Origin: Sporosarcina oncorhynchi
GTDB lineage: Bacteria > Bacillota > Bacilli > Bacillales_A > Planococcaceae
Assembly: GCF_033304615.1 (NCBI RefSeq)
Contig: NZ_CP129118.1
Location: forward strand, 182,001 to 246,000
Direction: 5' to 3'
Length of the DNA stretch: 64,000 bases
The stretch's first letter is position 1, and every line of letters starts with the position of its first letter. Shown here in pieces: positions 15,001 through 23,312 of the stretch. The notes under the pieces are model-generated. The model saw only the letters and a list, made by a program, of their open reading frames with translations, did not search any database and had not been told where the DNA came from. Position numbers and translations under genes: made by a program.

Positions 15001-15852
15001 ATGATGGAATTTCATCAACGACCATACATTTATACAGGAGAAGTTCAGTTGAATGTTACTGATCTTGCAAAATTAACAAGCTTTTACACAGAAATTATTG
15101 GATTTAGCATTTTGGAAAGGGAAGCTCAGAAAGTAGTATTGACCGCAGATGGCTACACACCTTTGCTCATATTAGAACAATCCGAAGTTGTTCTGACGAA
15201 AGAGCCAAGAAGGACAGGACTTTACCATTTAGCCCTATTGCTTCCGACACGAGCTGATCTTGGAGCAGCAATCAAACATTTTTCAAGGAACCATATCCCA
15301 TTAGGAGCTTCAGATCATCAAGTAAGTGAAGCGCTTTATTTATCGGATCCGGACGGGAATGGAATTGAAATCTATTGTGATCGTGAATCAGGAACTTGGC
15401 ATTGGGAGGATAACCTTGTAACCATGAGCACAGACCCACTTGATGCAAGAGCTGTGGTCGAGGAAAGTGGAGATCAGGAATGGAATGGTCTGCCAACAGG
15501 TACAGTCATGGGGCATATTCATTTACATGTTGCCGACTTGCAAAAAGCGAAAGGATTTTACGAAGCACTGGGATTTAGTGTGGTTAGCCGTTATCCACAA
15601 GCATTATTCATGTCCAATGGAAACTACCATCATCACATCGCTGTTAACACATGGAATGGGAAAAATGCACCTCGCCCTTCTGAAGGCAGTGCCGGGATGA
15701 AGGCATTTACGCTCATTTATCCAAATGAAAAAACGTTGCAAAAAGCAGTTGGAAATGTCCAAGAGATAGAGGGAGATGTACAACAAGTGGATGCAAAAGT
15801 TATTGTGAAAGATCCATCTGGAAATCGTATCGTCCTAAGAGTGGGGAAATGA
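15001..15852 (+). CDS. CatE-like vicinal oxygen chelate (extradiol dioxygenase) protein
   Basis: Two VOC modules span residues 10-130 and 165-280 of 283. The family converts catechols by ring cleavage using Fe(II). Metal-ligand positions look split: module 1 has Gln at the first site (VQLNVTDL) but keeps His (GLYHLALL) and Glu (GNGIEIY). Module 2 has two His (GHIHLHV, YHHHIAV) but Val where Glu is expected (GNRIVLR). A working H-H-E set must be drawn from these. The start may be 15001 or 15004, both after GGAGG. The divergent HxlR gene suggests quinone- or catechol-induced expression. Confidence 0.78.
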   Translation: MMEFHQRPYIYTGEVQLNVTDLAKLTSFYTEIIGFSILEREAQKVVLTADGYTPLLILEQSEVVLTKEPRRTGLYHLALLLPTRADLGAAIKHFSRNHIPLGASDHQVSEALYLSDPDGNGIEIYCDRESGTWHWEDNLVTMSTDPLDARAVVEESGDQEWNGLPTGTVMGHIHLHVADLQKAKGFYEALGFSVVSRYPQALFMSNGNYHHHIAVNTWNGKNAPRPSEGSAGMKAFTLIYPNEKTLQKAVGNVQEIEGDVQQVDAKVIVKDPSGNRIVLRVGK

Positions 15853-16101
15853 ACGTTTTCCTTGAGAGACTTTCTTGAATGAACTGCATGGACTTGCTCT
15901 ATTAATTAGTCAGGAAATAATAGCAATATCCATTTCATTGTTTACATGTGAATGTAATGTCGGTATGTTCCTCTAACGAAAAAATAGAAGGCCCCTCTTA
16001 TTTCGATTTAATTAATCAAAAAGTATGAAACTATTTTCGACACCACTCGTAAAAAAACGTATACTTGTACTATTAGACAGAAAGTTAAAGGACGTGAGAA
16101 G

Positions 16102-17187
16102 TTGACGAAGAAATTGTGGTTCCAGGTCGGGGTCGGAATCTTACTGGCTATATTAATCATTAAGTATTTCCTGGAAATCAGTTTCCTGTTTGGTCCAGTG
16201 GTCATCATCATCAAGACCGTCATTTTACCGCTTGTGCTTGGCGGGGTGCTCTATTACATGACAGAGCCAATACAGCGGTTTTTGGAGAACCGAAAGTTTC
16301 CTAGATGGGCGAGCATGATCACCATTATCGTGTCATTAGTACTTGTACTTTGGGGGATTGGTGCAATTATCGGCCCGCATGTAACGAGACAGGTAAATAA
16401 CTTCGTTGAAAATGCACCCGGACTCACAAAGGATTTCAATGAGATGAAAGATATGCTTTTACAGGAGAAGCGTAATCTTCCGAAAACGTTAGAGAAATCA
16501 CTTGATGATGCAGCAAACTCCATACAGTCTATCGCTCTAAATTTTGGTAAATGGATTGTCACGTTCATTCAATCTTTATTCCAGGCGGTATTTCTGTTAG
16601 TACTCGTTCCGTTCTTCTTCATCTTCATGCTGAAGGATCATGAGAAGTTCGCGCCGATTATTTACAATCGGTTCACGGGGCAGCGCAGGGAATGGGTGAA
16701 GAAGACATTGGGTGACATCGACCATGTTTTGCGCTCATATATACAAGGCCAGTTTCTTATCAGTGCAATTTTGGCTACGCTTATCTTCATCGGTTATTGG
16801 ATATTCGGCGTGAATTATGCGTTGCTGTTGGCACTTTTTGCTTTATTCATGAACCTGATTCCGTTCATCGGACCATGGATTGCTGTCGTACCAGCTCTTA
16901 TCATTGCCTATACACAAGATCCTAAGCTCGTCATAGCTGTCGGAATCGTCACGTTGGTCGCGCAGCAGATTGACAGTAACATTATTACACCGAATGTTAT
17001 GGGGAAAACGCTTGATATCCATCCGCTGACGGTCATTACGATTATCTTAGCTGCGGGTAACATTGCCGGATTCCTCGGAATCATTGTTGCCATTCCGTTC
17101 TATGCGGTATTGAAAGTGATCGTACTCAATATTTATGAACAGCGCAGGAAAATCAAAAATGCCGCTACGAAAGATGTAAAAGAATAA
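16102..17187 (+). CDS. AI-2E family transporter (PerM/YdbI type)
   Basis: The 361-residue protein has about eight membrane segments with the family layout: two N-terminal pairs, a long amphipathic region near residues 90-160, then the conserved block VPFFFIFMLKDHEKF and the C-terminal PFIGPWIAVVPALIIAYTQDP. Members export diverse small molecules or ions, and some act as Na+/H+ antiporters. The substrate here is unknown. It starts with TTG after AAAGGACG. It is a single-gene unit with its own terminator. The 15853-16101 gap shows no gene. Confidence 0.85.
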   Translation: MTKKLWFQVGVGILLAILIIKYFLEISFLFGPVVIIIKTVILPLVLGGVLYYMTEPIQRFLENRKFPRWASMITIIVSLVLVLWGIGAIIGPHVTRQVNNFVENAPGLTKDFNEMKDMLLQEKRNLPKTLEKSLDDAANSIQSIALNFGKWIVTFIQSLFQAVFLLVLVPFFFIFMLKDHEKFAPIIYNRFTGQRREWVKKTLGDIDHVLRSYIQGQFLISAILATLIFIGYWIFGVNYALLLALFALFMNLIPFIGPWIAVVPALIIAYTQDPKLVIAVGIVTLVAQQIDSNIITPNVMGKTLDIHPLTVITIILAAGNIAGFLGIIVAIPFYAVLKVIVLNIYEQRRKIKNAATKDVKE

Positions 17188-17197
17188 ATGAAAAATG

Positions 17198-17228
17198 GTA
17201 AAGCCTCCACGTTTGTGGGGGCTTTTAC
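17198..17228. terminator. Terminator between converging genes
   Basis: GTAAAGCCTCCAC and GTGGGGGCTTTTAC pair around GTTT with T-runs on the plus strand. It lies between genes ending at 17187 and 17232. Confidence 0.85.
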
Positions 17229-17231
17229 ACT

Positions 17232-17561
17232 TCATACTGCGAAATACAATTCTCTATGTAATTCACAACCGGGATTAAAGTTCGCTCTACACTTGGGACA
17301 TTCAGATTTACACACTAAATAGTCATCAACTGTCAGTTCGTGCCCGCAAGCCCCGCAAAGTATCGCCTTCTCTTGGAAATTCTCTTTAGGCCAAACTGCA
17401 GGATTGCCGCACCCTGCTTCTTCGTGACACTCGAAACACGGGAAGTATTCTCCGCAACAGTAAAATTTAATCGCAATAATGTCGAGCGTTGAATGATAGT
17501 GTCGACAACGCGTTTCATTGTCAATAACGCTGCCTTTTACTTCATGACCTTTACAATTCAA
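17232..17561 (-). CDS. CHY-type zinc finger protein
   Basis: A 109-residue protein packed with Cys and His: RCRHYHS, YCCGEYFPCFECHEE, CGACGH and CPKCRANFNPGC. This is the zf-CHY pattern, which binds three zinc ions; the yeast relative Hot13 helps oxidise mitochondrial intermembrane-space proteins. The bacterial role is unknown. It starts with TTG after AGGAGTG. It is divergent from a small membrane protein gene. Confidence 0.85.
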   Translation of the reverse strand: MNCKGHEVKGSVIDNETRCRHYHSTLDIIAIKFYCCGEYFPCFECHEEAGCGNPAVWPKENFQEKAILCGACGHELTVDDYLVCKSECPKCRANFNPGCELHRELYFAV

Positions 17562-17628
17562 TGATTCTCACTCCTGTTTGCATAATTCACGTCATTTCGG
17601 ACAGCCTATTTGGAAAAGGGTTGTTGAT

Positions 17629-17910
17629 ATGTTGACTGAATTTCCGATTATCCATACAAATATTTGGGATGCCGTTTGGGCAATTCCTGTCTTGTTGGTT
17701 ATTGTCCTCGTCGCACATTGGGTTTTCAAAGTGCCGGAGAGCTGGTTATCTACCGTTGCAACTGTGTTTGCGTTAGTACTATCTATTTTCATTAGCCATC
17801 GAGGCAATTTATCGGCAGGCATCTTCATGGGCTTTTTTTACAGTGGTGCGACAATCGGTACTGTGTATTCGTTGAAACAGTCCTATTTGGCTCTCAGGAA
17901 TAAAGAATAA
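17629..17910 (+). CDS. Small membrane protein of unknown function
   Basis: A 93-residue protein with three hydrophobic segments (about 12-32, 40-58 and 62-82). I do not recognise the family. The start ATG at 17629 follows AAAGGG. Its stop codon abuts the stop of the converging gene (TAA then TTA at 17908-17913) with no space and no terminator between them. Confidence 0.6.
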   Translation: MLTEFPIIHTNIWDAVWAIPVLLVIVLVAHWVFKVPESWLSTVATVFALVLSIFISHRGNLSAGIFMGFFYSGATIGTVYSLKQSYLALRNKE

Positions 17911-18618
17911 TTACTTTAGCGGACAGAACCCGCATTGCATGAGCCCTGGTACATCTTTTGAAAGGCAGCAAGTCGTCCGCACAGTCGTGTTCAGCAAATT
18001 GGATGGCTCGCGACCGTTCAAGTACGTTGCAAATAAAGAACGAGGGGCAATGTCGGTCCATGTGTGAGCATCTAACAAAATGTCCAGATCCGCACGTGCT
18101 TCCTGAGATGTCCCAGGATTTCCGAGAAGTACATGATAGTGCCAGAGCAGGAAACCGAAGACATTCTCCCATAATGTCAATGGAGAAATCGAAGAGACTG
18201 TCCGCAGCTGGCGAATAATCGCGTCCACCTGCAACAGAATTTTTCGGATAACGACTTCATGTTCATCCTCATCAAAGGATTGCCAATCGCTTTCCTTCGC
18301 GTAAATGCTAACTGTCCGATTTCCATATTCTTCAGTTGCGCCAAAGTACAGGGCGTTCGCATTCCCGTCCCACACTTCGTCATAAGCGGCTAGGTTGTAC
18401 AGTTGCATCGACACGAACATGCCAATTCGCCGCATGAAAAATGAGGCGGTCACTGTCGAATTCGGGCATCCGCTTACAGCTTGCACAGCATTCAAGCAAT
18501 CCGCTGTCTTTTCGTCCATCAATAAGTCTTCGAGTGTAAATAGCGGATAGGCAGCTGGCGTCAGATAGGTACTATAACTATTCAGTTGTCTGATTTGTTC
18601 ACTCGTTAAGTTTGTCAT
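17911..18618 (-). CDS. FhuF-like ferric-siderophore reductase / [2Fe-2S] protein
   Basis: The 235-residue protein ends with CCLSKDVPGLMQCGFCP, the C-C-x10-C-x2-C cluster motif of FhuF-type reductases, which release iron from imported siderophores in the cytoplasm. The rest is only moderately conserved. The ATG at 18618 lies six bases from a TATACT -10 box and has no ribosome site, so the mRNA may be leaderless. I see no Fur box. The neighbouring divergent CoA transferase does not suggest iron use, so the exact substrate is open. Confidence 0.75.
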   Translation of the reverse strand: MTNLTSEQIRQLNSYSTYLTPAAYPLFTLEDLLMDEKTADCLNAVQAVSGCPNSTVTASFFMRRIGMFVSMQLYNLAAYDEVWDGNANALYFGATEEYGNRTVSIYAKESDWQSFDEDEHEVVIRKILLQVDAIIRQLRTVSSISPLTLWENVFGFLLWHYHVLLGNPGTSQEARADLDILLDAHTWTDIAPRSLFATYLNGREPSNLLNTTVRTTCCLSKDVPGLMQCGFCPLK

Positions 18619-18624
18619 GCTTCT

Positions 18625-18683
18625 AGTATAAATAGATTTACGCTCGTCAACAAGTTGAGCGAGCGCTCAGTCTGCGATATACT
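18625..18683. promoter_or_regulatory. Back-to-back promoters over a TetR-type palindrome
   Basis: Plus strand: TTGAGC (18655-18660), 17 bp, TATACT (18678-18683). Minus strand: TTGTTG (18653-18648), 17 bp, TATACT (18630-18625). TGAGCGAGCGCTCA at 18656-18669 is a perfect palindrome overlapping the plus-strand -35 and adjoining the minus-strand -35. GAGCG/CGCTC palindromes are typical TetR sites for acyl-CoA regulators. No TetR gene is in the window. Confidence 0.7.
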
Positions 18684-18711
18684 GAAAAGAAAATCAAGGA
18701 AGTGTCCAATT

Positions 18712-19983
18712 ATGACGAACCGTCTTGAACTTGAAGCGTTCCTAGGTTTGATCGAACCTGGAACAGATCTTATTCTTCCGCTAGGAAACGGCGAACCACA
18801 TCGGTTGCTTGATATGCTTGAGGAGAACTATACAAGTCTACAAAATGTGAAAGTGCATCAAATGTTGGCGATGCGCGAGAGGAAGTACATTAATGGGGAA
18901 ATGAAAGGACATCTTTCCCACATATCCTACTTTCTAAGTGGTGCGACAAGGAAGGCATATTGGGACGGACATGTGGAATTGATTCCGAATGCATTTCAGG
19001 AAGTGTCCACGCTATTGAAAAAAACGACGAGTAAACCGATTGTTATGGCCGTTGCATCTCCTATGGATGAACACGGTTATTTTTCGCTCGGTACACAGGC
19101 AGATTACGTGGCAGATTTTATCGGTGAAGTGCCATTTGTACTTGAAGTGAATAAATATATGCCGCGTACATTTGGTGAGAACGTTATACATGTGAGTCAA
19201 ATTGCTGGTTACGTGGAAAACGATATACCGTTAATTGTAGAGAAATCTCCTATCATCACGGAGAAGGATCGTAAAATCGCAGAATTCATCACCGATGATA
19301 TACGAGATGGCGATACATTACAGATAGGCATTGGTGCGATTCCAAATGCGGTTATGAGCCAGTTGAAGGATCGGCGACATTTGGGTATCCATACGGAAAT
19401 GCTGACGGACGGAATCGTGGACCTCGTCAATGCAGGGGCCGTGGACGGCATGCACAAGTCGACACGCAAAGGTAAGATTATCGCGACGTTTGCCTTTGGA
19501 ACACAGCGACTGTACGATTTCCTCGATAATAACCCGTCTGTCGAATTTTTACCTGTCCGGCTCGTTAACAGTGCATTTGAAATTGCGAAGGAAGAGCGGA
19601 TGGTGTCAATTAATGCAACGACAGAAGTCGACTTGTATGGACAATGTGCTTCCGAAACAGTAGGCGGACGCTATTATTCTTCCAGCGGGGGACAAGCGGA
19701 CTTTGCGAGAGGAGTTCGATTATCGAAGTATGGAAAAGGCTATGTATGCATGCATTCGACAGTAAAAAATGACACGATTTCGCGCATTAATTTGCATTTG
19801 AGCCCTGGCTCGATTGTAACGACTTCAAAGAACGAAGTGGATAATATAGTGACAGAGTATGGAATCGCACGCTTGCATGGCAAACCAATTTCAGAACGGG
19901 CAAAAGCATTGATTGGCATTGCACATCCGAATTTCAGGGCACAATTAACGAATGAAGCAAAAGCATTTGGCTTGATTGATTAA
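18712..19983 (+). CDS. Acetyl-CoA hydrolase/transferase family (CoA transferase)
   Basis: The 423-residue protein has the two-domain fold of class I-like acyl-CoA:carboxylate CoA transferases, such as 4-hydroxybutyrate CoA transferase. GIGAIPNAVMSQL is the Gly-rich CoA-binding stretch near residue 200 and the catalytic Glu is probably in INATTEVDLYGQ. The C-terminal domain ends with HPNFRAQL. It moves CoA between short acyl groups. AAGGAAGTG precedes the ATG at 18712. The palindrome in its promoter suggests control by a TetR repressor responding to acyl-CoA. Confidence 0.82.
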   Translation: MTNRLELEAFLGLIEPGTDLILPLGNGEPHRLLDMLEENYTSLQNVKVHQMLAMRERKYINGEMKGHLSHISYFLSGATRKAYWDGHVELIPNAFQEVSTLLKKTTSKPIVMAVASPMDEHGYFSLGTQADYVADFIGEVPFVLEVNKYMPRTFGENVIHVSQIAGYVENDIPLIVEKSPIITEKDRKIAEFITDDIRDGDTLQIGIGAIPNAVMSQLKDRRHLGIHTEMLTDGIVDLVNAGAVDGMHKSTRKGKIIATFAFGTQRLYDFLDNNPSVEFLPVRLVNSAFEIAKEERMVSINATTEVDLYGQCASETVGGRYYSSSGGQADFARGVRLSKYGKGYVCMHSTVKNDTISRINLHLSPGSIVTTSKNEVDNIVTEYGIARLHGKPISERAKALIGIAHPNFRAQLTNEAKAFGLID

Positions 19984-19986
19984 AGG

Positions 19987-20014
19987 AGAGGGCTGGAAAC
20001 AGCTCTTTTTCTTT
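19987..20014 (+). terminator. Terminator
   Basis: GAGGGCTG and CAGCTCTT pair around GAAA and run into a T-rich stretch. It lies directly after the CoA transferase stop. Confidence 0.8.
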
Positions 20015-20027
20015 TGGAGCAAAACGA

Positions 20028-20056
20028 TTGTAATTATATACCCCCGGTAGTATATT
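20028..20056 (+). promoter_or_regulatory. CstR-type operator inside the cstB promoter
   Basis: TTGTAA (20028-20033) and TATATT (20051-20056) are 17 bp apart. TATACCCCCGGTAGTATA at 20037-20054 fills the spacer and matches the ATACCCC...GGGGTAT style of CsoR/CstR operators, with the right half degenerate. It links this gene to the CstR regulator 10 kb downstream. Confidence 0.75.
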
Positions 20057-20084
20057 AGATAAAAGAATACTAGGAGGGGTATGA

Positions 20085-21473
20085 ATGTATTTTAAATCTT
20101 TTACAGATAGCAATCTAGCGCAGAACGCTTATTTGATAGGGTGTCAACGTACTGGGGAAGCGGTGGTTATCGATGCACCTCGTGAATTTGATCATATTTT
20201 ACAAGCGGCTAAAGATGAAGGATTGCGTGTCACTGCTGCAACCGATACCCATATCCATGCAGACTATGTTTCAGGTGCACGTCAATTGGCCGTTCAGCAT
20301 GGTGTGAAATTATATTTGTCGGATGAAGGCGATGAGAACTGGAAGTACAGTTATACGGATGGAATTGACGTTGAGTTGCTAAAAGAAGGATCAACGTTCT
20401 CAATCGGTAATATTGATTTCAAAGTATGGCATACGCCGGGGCACACGCCAGAGAGCGTTTCATTCCTATTGACGGATCGGGGAAGCGGTGCAACTAGTCC
20501 GATGGGAATCTTTACGGGAGACTTTGTTTTCGTTGGGGATGTCGGCCGACCAGATTTGCTGGAAAAAGCGGCAGGTATTAGTGGTACTGCAGACAGCGGT
20601 GCTCGGGATATGTACAGGTCTATCCAACGATTCAAGGAGTTGCCGGATCATCTCGTCGTTTGGCCGGGGCACGGGGCAGGTTCTGCTTGCGGAAAATCGC
20701 TAGGATCAGTTCCAATCTCGACGGTTGGTTATGAAAAGAATTTCAACTGGGCATTTCAGATTGATGATGAAGAAAAGTTTGTCGAAGAATTGTTGAAAGA
20801 CCAACCGGAAGCACCGGCTTATTTTGCCGAAATGAAGAGATTGAACAGAGTTGGACCGACAATTTTACAAGGTGAAAAAGTGGATACTCTTACATCAGCA
20901 TCCGAGCTGGAAGCCCTTGCTTCAGAAGAACATGTTCTTGTTTTGGACACTAGACCCGCAGCTGTTGCTGGAACAGATCTTATGACAGGATCCATCAATA
21001 TTCCGTTTAATAAGTCATTTGCGAATTGGGCAGGCTGGCTTGTAAGGTATGATGAAAAACTTGTCGTAATTGTTGAAAATAGTAATCAGGATGCCTTACG
21101 GAAAGCGTTGCAATCGATAGGGTTTGACAATATACTTGCGTTTGCAGACCCCTCTTTGCTTGAAGGGGTGGGGAAAGAGAAATATGACACACTATCAGTG
21201 GAAGCTTTCCTTGAAGAGATGAAAGATGAAGATACTTTTGTTCTAGATGTTCGTAATGATGAAGAATGGAATCGTGGACATTTGGATAGTGCGCATCATA
21301 AATTCCTAGGCAAATTACGTACAACAGAGTTACCGGAAGACAAGAAGCTACTTGTTCATTGCCAGAGCGGTGTTCGTTCAGCAATCGCGTCTAGTGTTTT
21401 GAAAGCACGTGGCTTCCAAACCGTTAAACAAATGTCGGGCGGATATAATGCTTATACAGCTACCCGTTCATAA
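20085..21473 (+). CDS. CstB-like persulfide dioxygenase / rhodanese
   Basis: The 462-residue protein has the CstB architecture: an ETHE1-type metallo-beta-lactamase domain (1-250; THIHADYVSG, TPGHTPES, TGDFVFVGDVGRPDL supply the Fe ligands), a middle pseudo-rhodanese (about 265-355) without catalytic Cys (VVIVENSNQD), and a C-terminal rhodanese with active loop HCQSGVRS. The enzyme oxidises low-molecular-weight persulfides to thiosulfate and protects against sulfide. The start at 20085 follows AGGAGG. A CstR-like operator sits in the promoter, and a single-domain rhodanese gene follows 17 nt later. Confidence 0.88.
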   Translation: MYFKSFTDSNLAQNAYLIGCQRTGEAVVIDAPREFDHILQAAKDEGLRVTAATDTHIHADYVSGARQLAVQHGVKLYLSDEGDENWKYSYTDGIDVELLKEGSTFSIGNIDFKVWHTPGHTPESVSFLLTDRGSGATSPMGIFTGDFVFVGDVGRPDLLEKAAGISGTADSGARDMYRSIQRFKELPDHLVVWPGHGAGSACGKSLGSVPISTVGYEKNFNWAFQIDDEEKFVEELLKDQPEAPAYFAEMKRLNRVGPTILQGEKVDTLTSASELEALASEEHVLVLDTRPAAVAGTDLMTGSINIPFNKSFANWAGWLVRYDEKLVVIVENSNQDALRKALQSIGFDNILAFADPSLLEGVGKEKYDTLSVEAFLEEMKDEDTFVLDVRNDEEWNRGHLDSAHHKFLGKLRTTELPEDKKLLVHCQSGVRSAIASSVLKARGFQTVKQMSGGYNAYTATRS

Positions 21474-21490
21474 AAAAGGAGTGTACGACT

Positions 21491-21841
21491 ATGGAATGGA
21501 TTGTTATCCTCGCAATCGTTGCGTTTTTCGCATGGCGCATGATGCCGCCAAAAGGAGTAAAAACGATAACGACGAGCGATTTGAAAGCTATGTTAAAGGA
21601 TCAGAAGAAGCAGTTTATCGATGTTCGTACTCCAGCAGAATATAAAGGGAATCATATTCGGGAGTTTAAGAACTACCCGCTCGGAGGCTTGAAATCCAAT
21701 CTTGGTGCATTGGATAAGACAAAAGAAACTGTCGTTATTTGTCAAAGCGGTATGCGCAGTATGCAAGCTGCTAAGATTTTACGTAAAGCGGGTTTTTCGA
21801 ACGTCATGAACGTCAAAGGTGGCATGCTTGATTGGCGTTAA
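21491..21841 (+). CDS. Membrane-anchored rhodanese
   Basis: A 116-residue protein with an N-terminal membrane helix (residues 2-16) and one rhodanese domain, active loop CQSGMRS near residue 85 and the C-terminal NVKGGMLDW motif. It transfers sulfane sulfur at the membrane. It follows the CstB-like gene by 17 nt with AAAAGGAGTG as ribosome site, so both form an operon under the CstR-type operator. Confidence 0.87.
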   Translation: MEWIVILAIVAFFAWRMMPPKGVKTITTSDLKAMLKDQKKQFIDVRTPAEYKGNHIREFKNYPLGGLKSNLGALDKTKETVVICQSGMRSMQAAKILRKAGFSNVMNVKGGMLDWR

Positions 21842-21853
21842 TAGTTTTAAGTA

Positions 21854-21888
21854 TGAGGCATTCTTCCAATGGAGGGATGTCTTTTTTT
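21854..21888 (+). terminator. Terminator before repeat array
   Basis: GGCATTCTTCC pairs imperfectly with GGAGGGATGTC and is followed by seven T. It ends the cstB-rhodanese operon. The 21-bp array starts about 155 nt further on. Confidence 0.8.
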
Positions 21889-22042
21889 GTCGATTTTGGT
21901 GTGGAAGATGGATTGTGGAAGGTCAAGGGCAAAACCGAGATTGAATGGTCAAAGGCATTTGGCGCGACAGGGGGGAGATGGGAGATTTGGCTAGTCCCGC
22001 GTATTGAATGTGGTTTCCATTGTTAGGTGAATGCCGCTCGAA

Positions 22043-22377
22043 CCGCTCAACATCGGTGAAAAACCGCTCAACCTGTCGCTCAAACCGCTCAACATCGGTC
22101 AAAATCCGCTCAACCTGTCGTCGAAACCGCTCAACCTGTCGCTCAAACCGCTCAACATCGGTCAAACACCGCTCAACCCACCGCCCAAACCGCTCAACAT
22201 CGGTGAAAAACCGCTCAACCTGTCGCTCAAACTGCTCAACATCGGTGAAATCCGCTCAACCTGTCGCTCAAACCGCTCAACATCGGTCAAAATCCGCTCA
22301 ACCTGCCGCTCGAACCGCTCAACATCGGTCAAGAACCGCTCAACCCACCGCCAAAACCGCTTAACATCGTCGAAACT
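22043..22377. repeat. 21-bp repeat array, CCGCTCAA family, alternating tails
   Basis: Sixteen units run from 22043 to 22357 at 21-bp steps, apart from one 20-bp unit near 22232. Tails alternate between ACATCGGTNAAA-like and ACCTGTCGCTCAAA-like forms, giving a 42-bp super-period, as in the array at the window start. It fills the space between the cstB operon and the ABC importer. Confidence 0.95.
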
Positions 22378-22486
22378 CATCCACCATTCTCGTCAATAAA
22401 TCCGCGAATTCCCCAAAATCCAACCCGTTCTGCCCAACCATATCCATAGGCATATACATATTATTGATATGAAGAGGTGGTGAACG

Positions 22487-23308
22487 TTGAAAAAAGAGAG
22501 AGCGACAGTTGAGCATGATCCGTTTGCGGTGGAACAGCGGGAGTGGAGGCAACGGCAGTCGAAAGAGCGGTATAAACAGCTGTTGACGATCGCTTCACCT
22601 ATCTTCCTGTTGGTGTTATGGGAAGTGATGTCGAGGACGGGTATGATTGATATTCGGTTTTTCCCGCCGCCATCCGCTATTATGGGCAGTTTCTATAAGA
22701 TGATTTCAAGTGGAGCTATGGCTGATCATATCGGTATTTCATTGTACAGGATTTTTGCTGGATTTCTTGCGGGCGTCATACCGGGTGTAATTGTTGGATT
22801 GCTGATGGGACTTTATTCTCCAATCCGTCATTTTGTTCAACCAATTGTTATGGCGCTCATGCCGATTCCCACATTGGCATTGCTGCCGATCATCATTATC
22901 CTATTTGGAATCGGTGATTTATCGAAAGTCGTGACGATTGCCGGAAGTGTGTTCTTCCCTGTCGTCATTAACACCGCAGCGGGTGTGCTCAATATCGATC
23001 GAATCTATTTGGACGTTGCAAATAATTATGGAGCTGGAAAGGTGCAATTCTTTTTCAAGATTGCGTTACCCGGGGCTCTCCCGGTCATGTTGGAAGGAAT
23101 TCAAATGGGGCAGGCAATTGCCTTGTTGACAATTGTTGCCGCAGAAATGATGGGCGCGACTTCGGGAATTGGGTATTTGATATGGACGTCATACAAGGCA
23201 TTCCTGTTGAAGGATATGTATGTCGGACTTATCATGATTTCATTTTTCGGCTATCTATTCTCCTTGTTGCTTCGCGGTTTACAGAAAAAATTGTTACCTT
23301 GGAGGTAA
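22487..23308 (+). CDS. ABC transporter permease, SsuC/TauC type
   Basis: The 273-residue protein has six membrane segments and the BPD-type EAA loop in ANNYGAGKVQFFFKIALPGALP, which docks to the ATPase. The ordering permease-ATPase-binding protein with an NMT1/SsuA-like receptor fits importers of sulfonates, nitrate or thiamine precursors. The nearby sulfur genes make sulfonates attractive, but no monooxygenase (ssuD) is present. It starts with TTG after GAGGTGG. Confidence 0.85.
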   Translation: MKKERATVEHDPFAVEQREWRQRQSKERYKQLLTIASPIFLLVLWEVMSRTGMIDIRFFPPPSAIMGSFYKMISSGAMADHIGISLYRIFAGFLAGVIPGVIVGLLMGLYSPIRHFVQPIVMALMPIPTLALLPIIIILFGIGDLSKVVTIAGSVFFPVVINTAAGVLNIDRIYLDVANNYGAGKVQFFFKIALPGALPVMLEGIQMGQAIALLTIVAAEMMGATSGIGYLIWTSYKAFLLKDMYVGLIMISFFGYLFSLLLRGLQKKLLPWR

Positions 23309-23312
23309 TTGG

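Noticed and set aside
18600..18700. Fur box upstream of the FhuF-like gene
   Set aside because: No inverted TGATAATNATTATCA-like sequence could be found.
22008..22399. Overlapping frames of 118 and 122 codons (PLNIGEKPLNLSLK-like)
   Set aside because: Same reason: repeat array translated in two frames, no start signals, no codon bias.
22380..22487. TPP riboswitch ahead of the NMT1-like ABC importer
   Set aside because: No TPP aptamer core (CTGAGA ... ACCTGATCTGGATAATGCC type) is present; only the repeat array precedes the operon.
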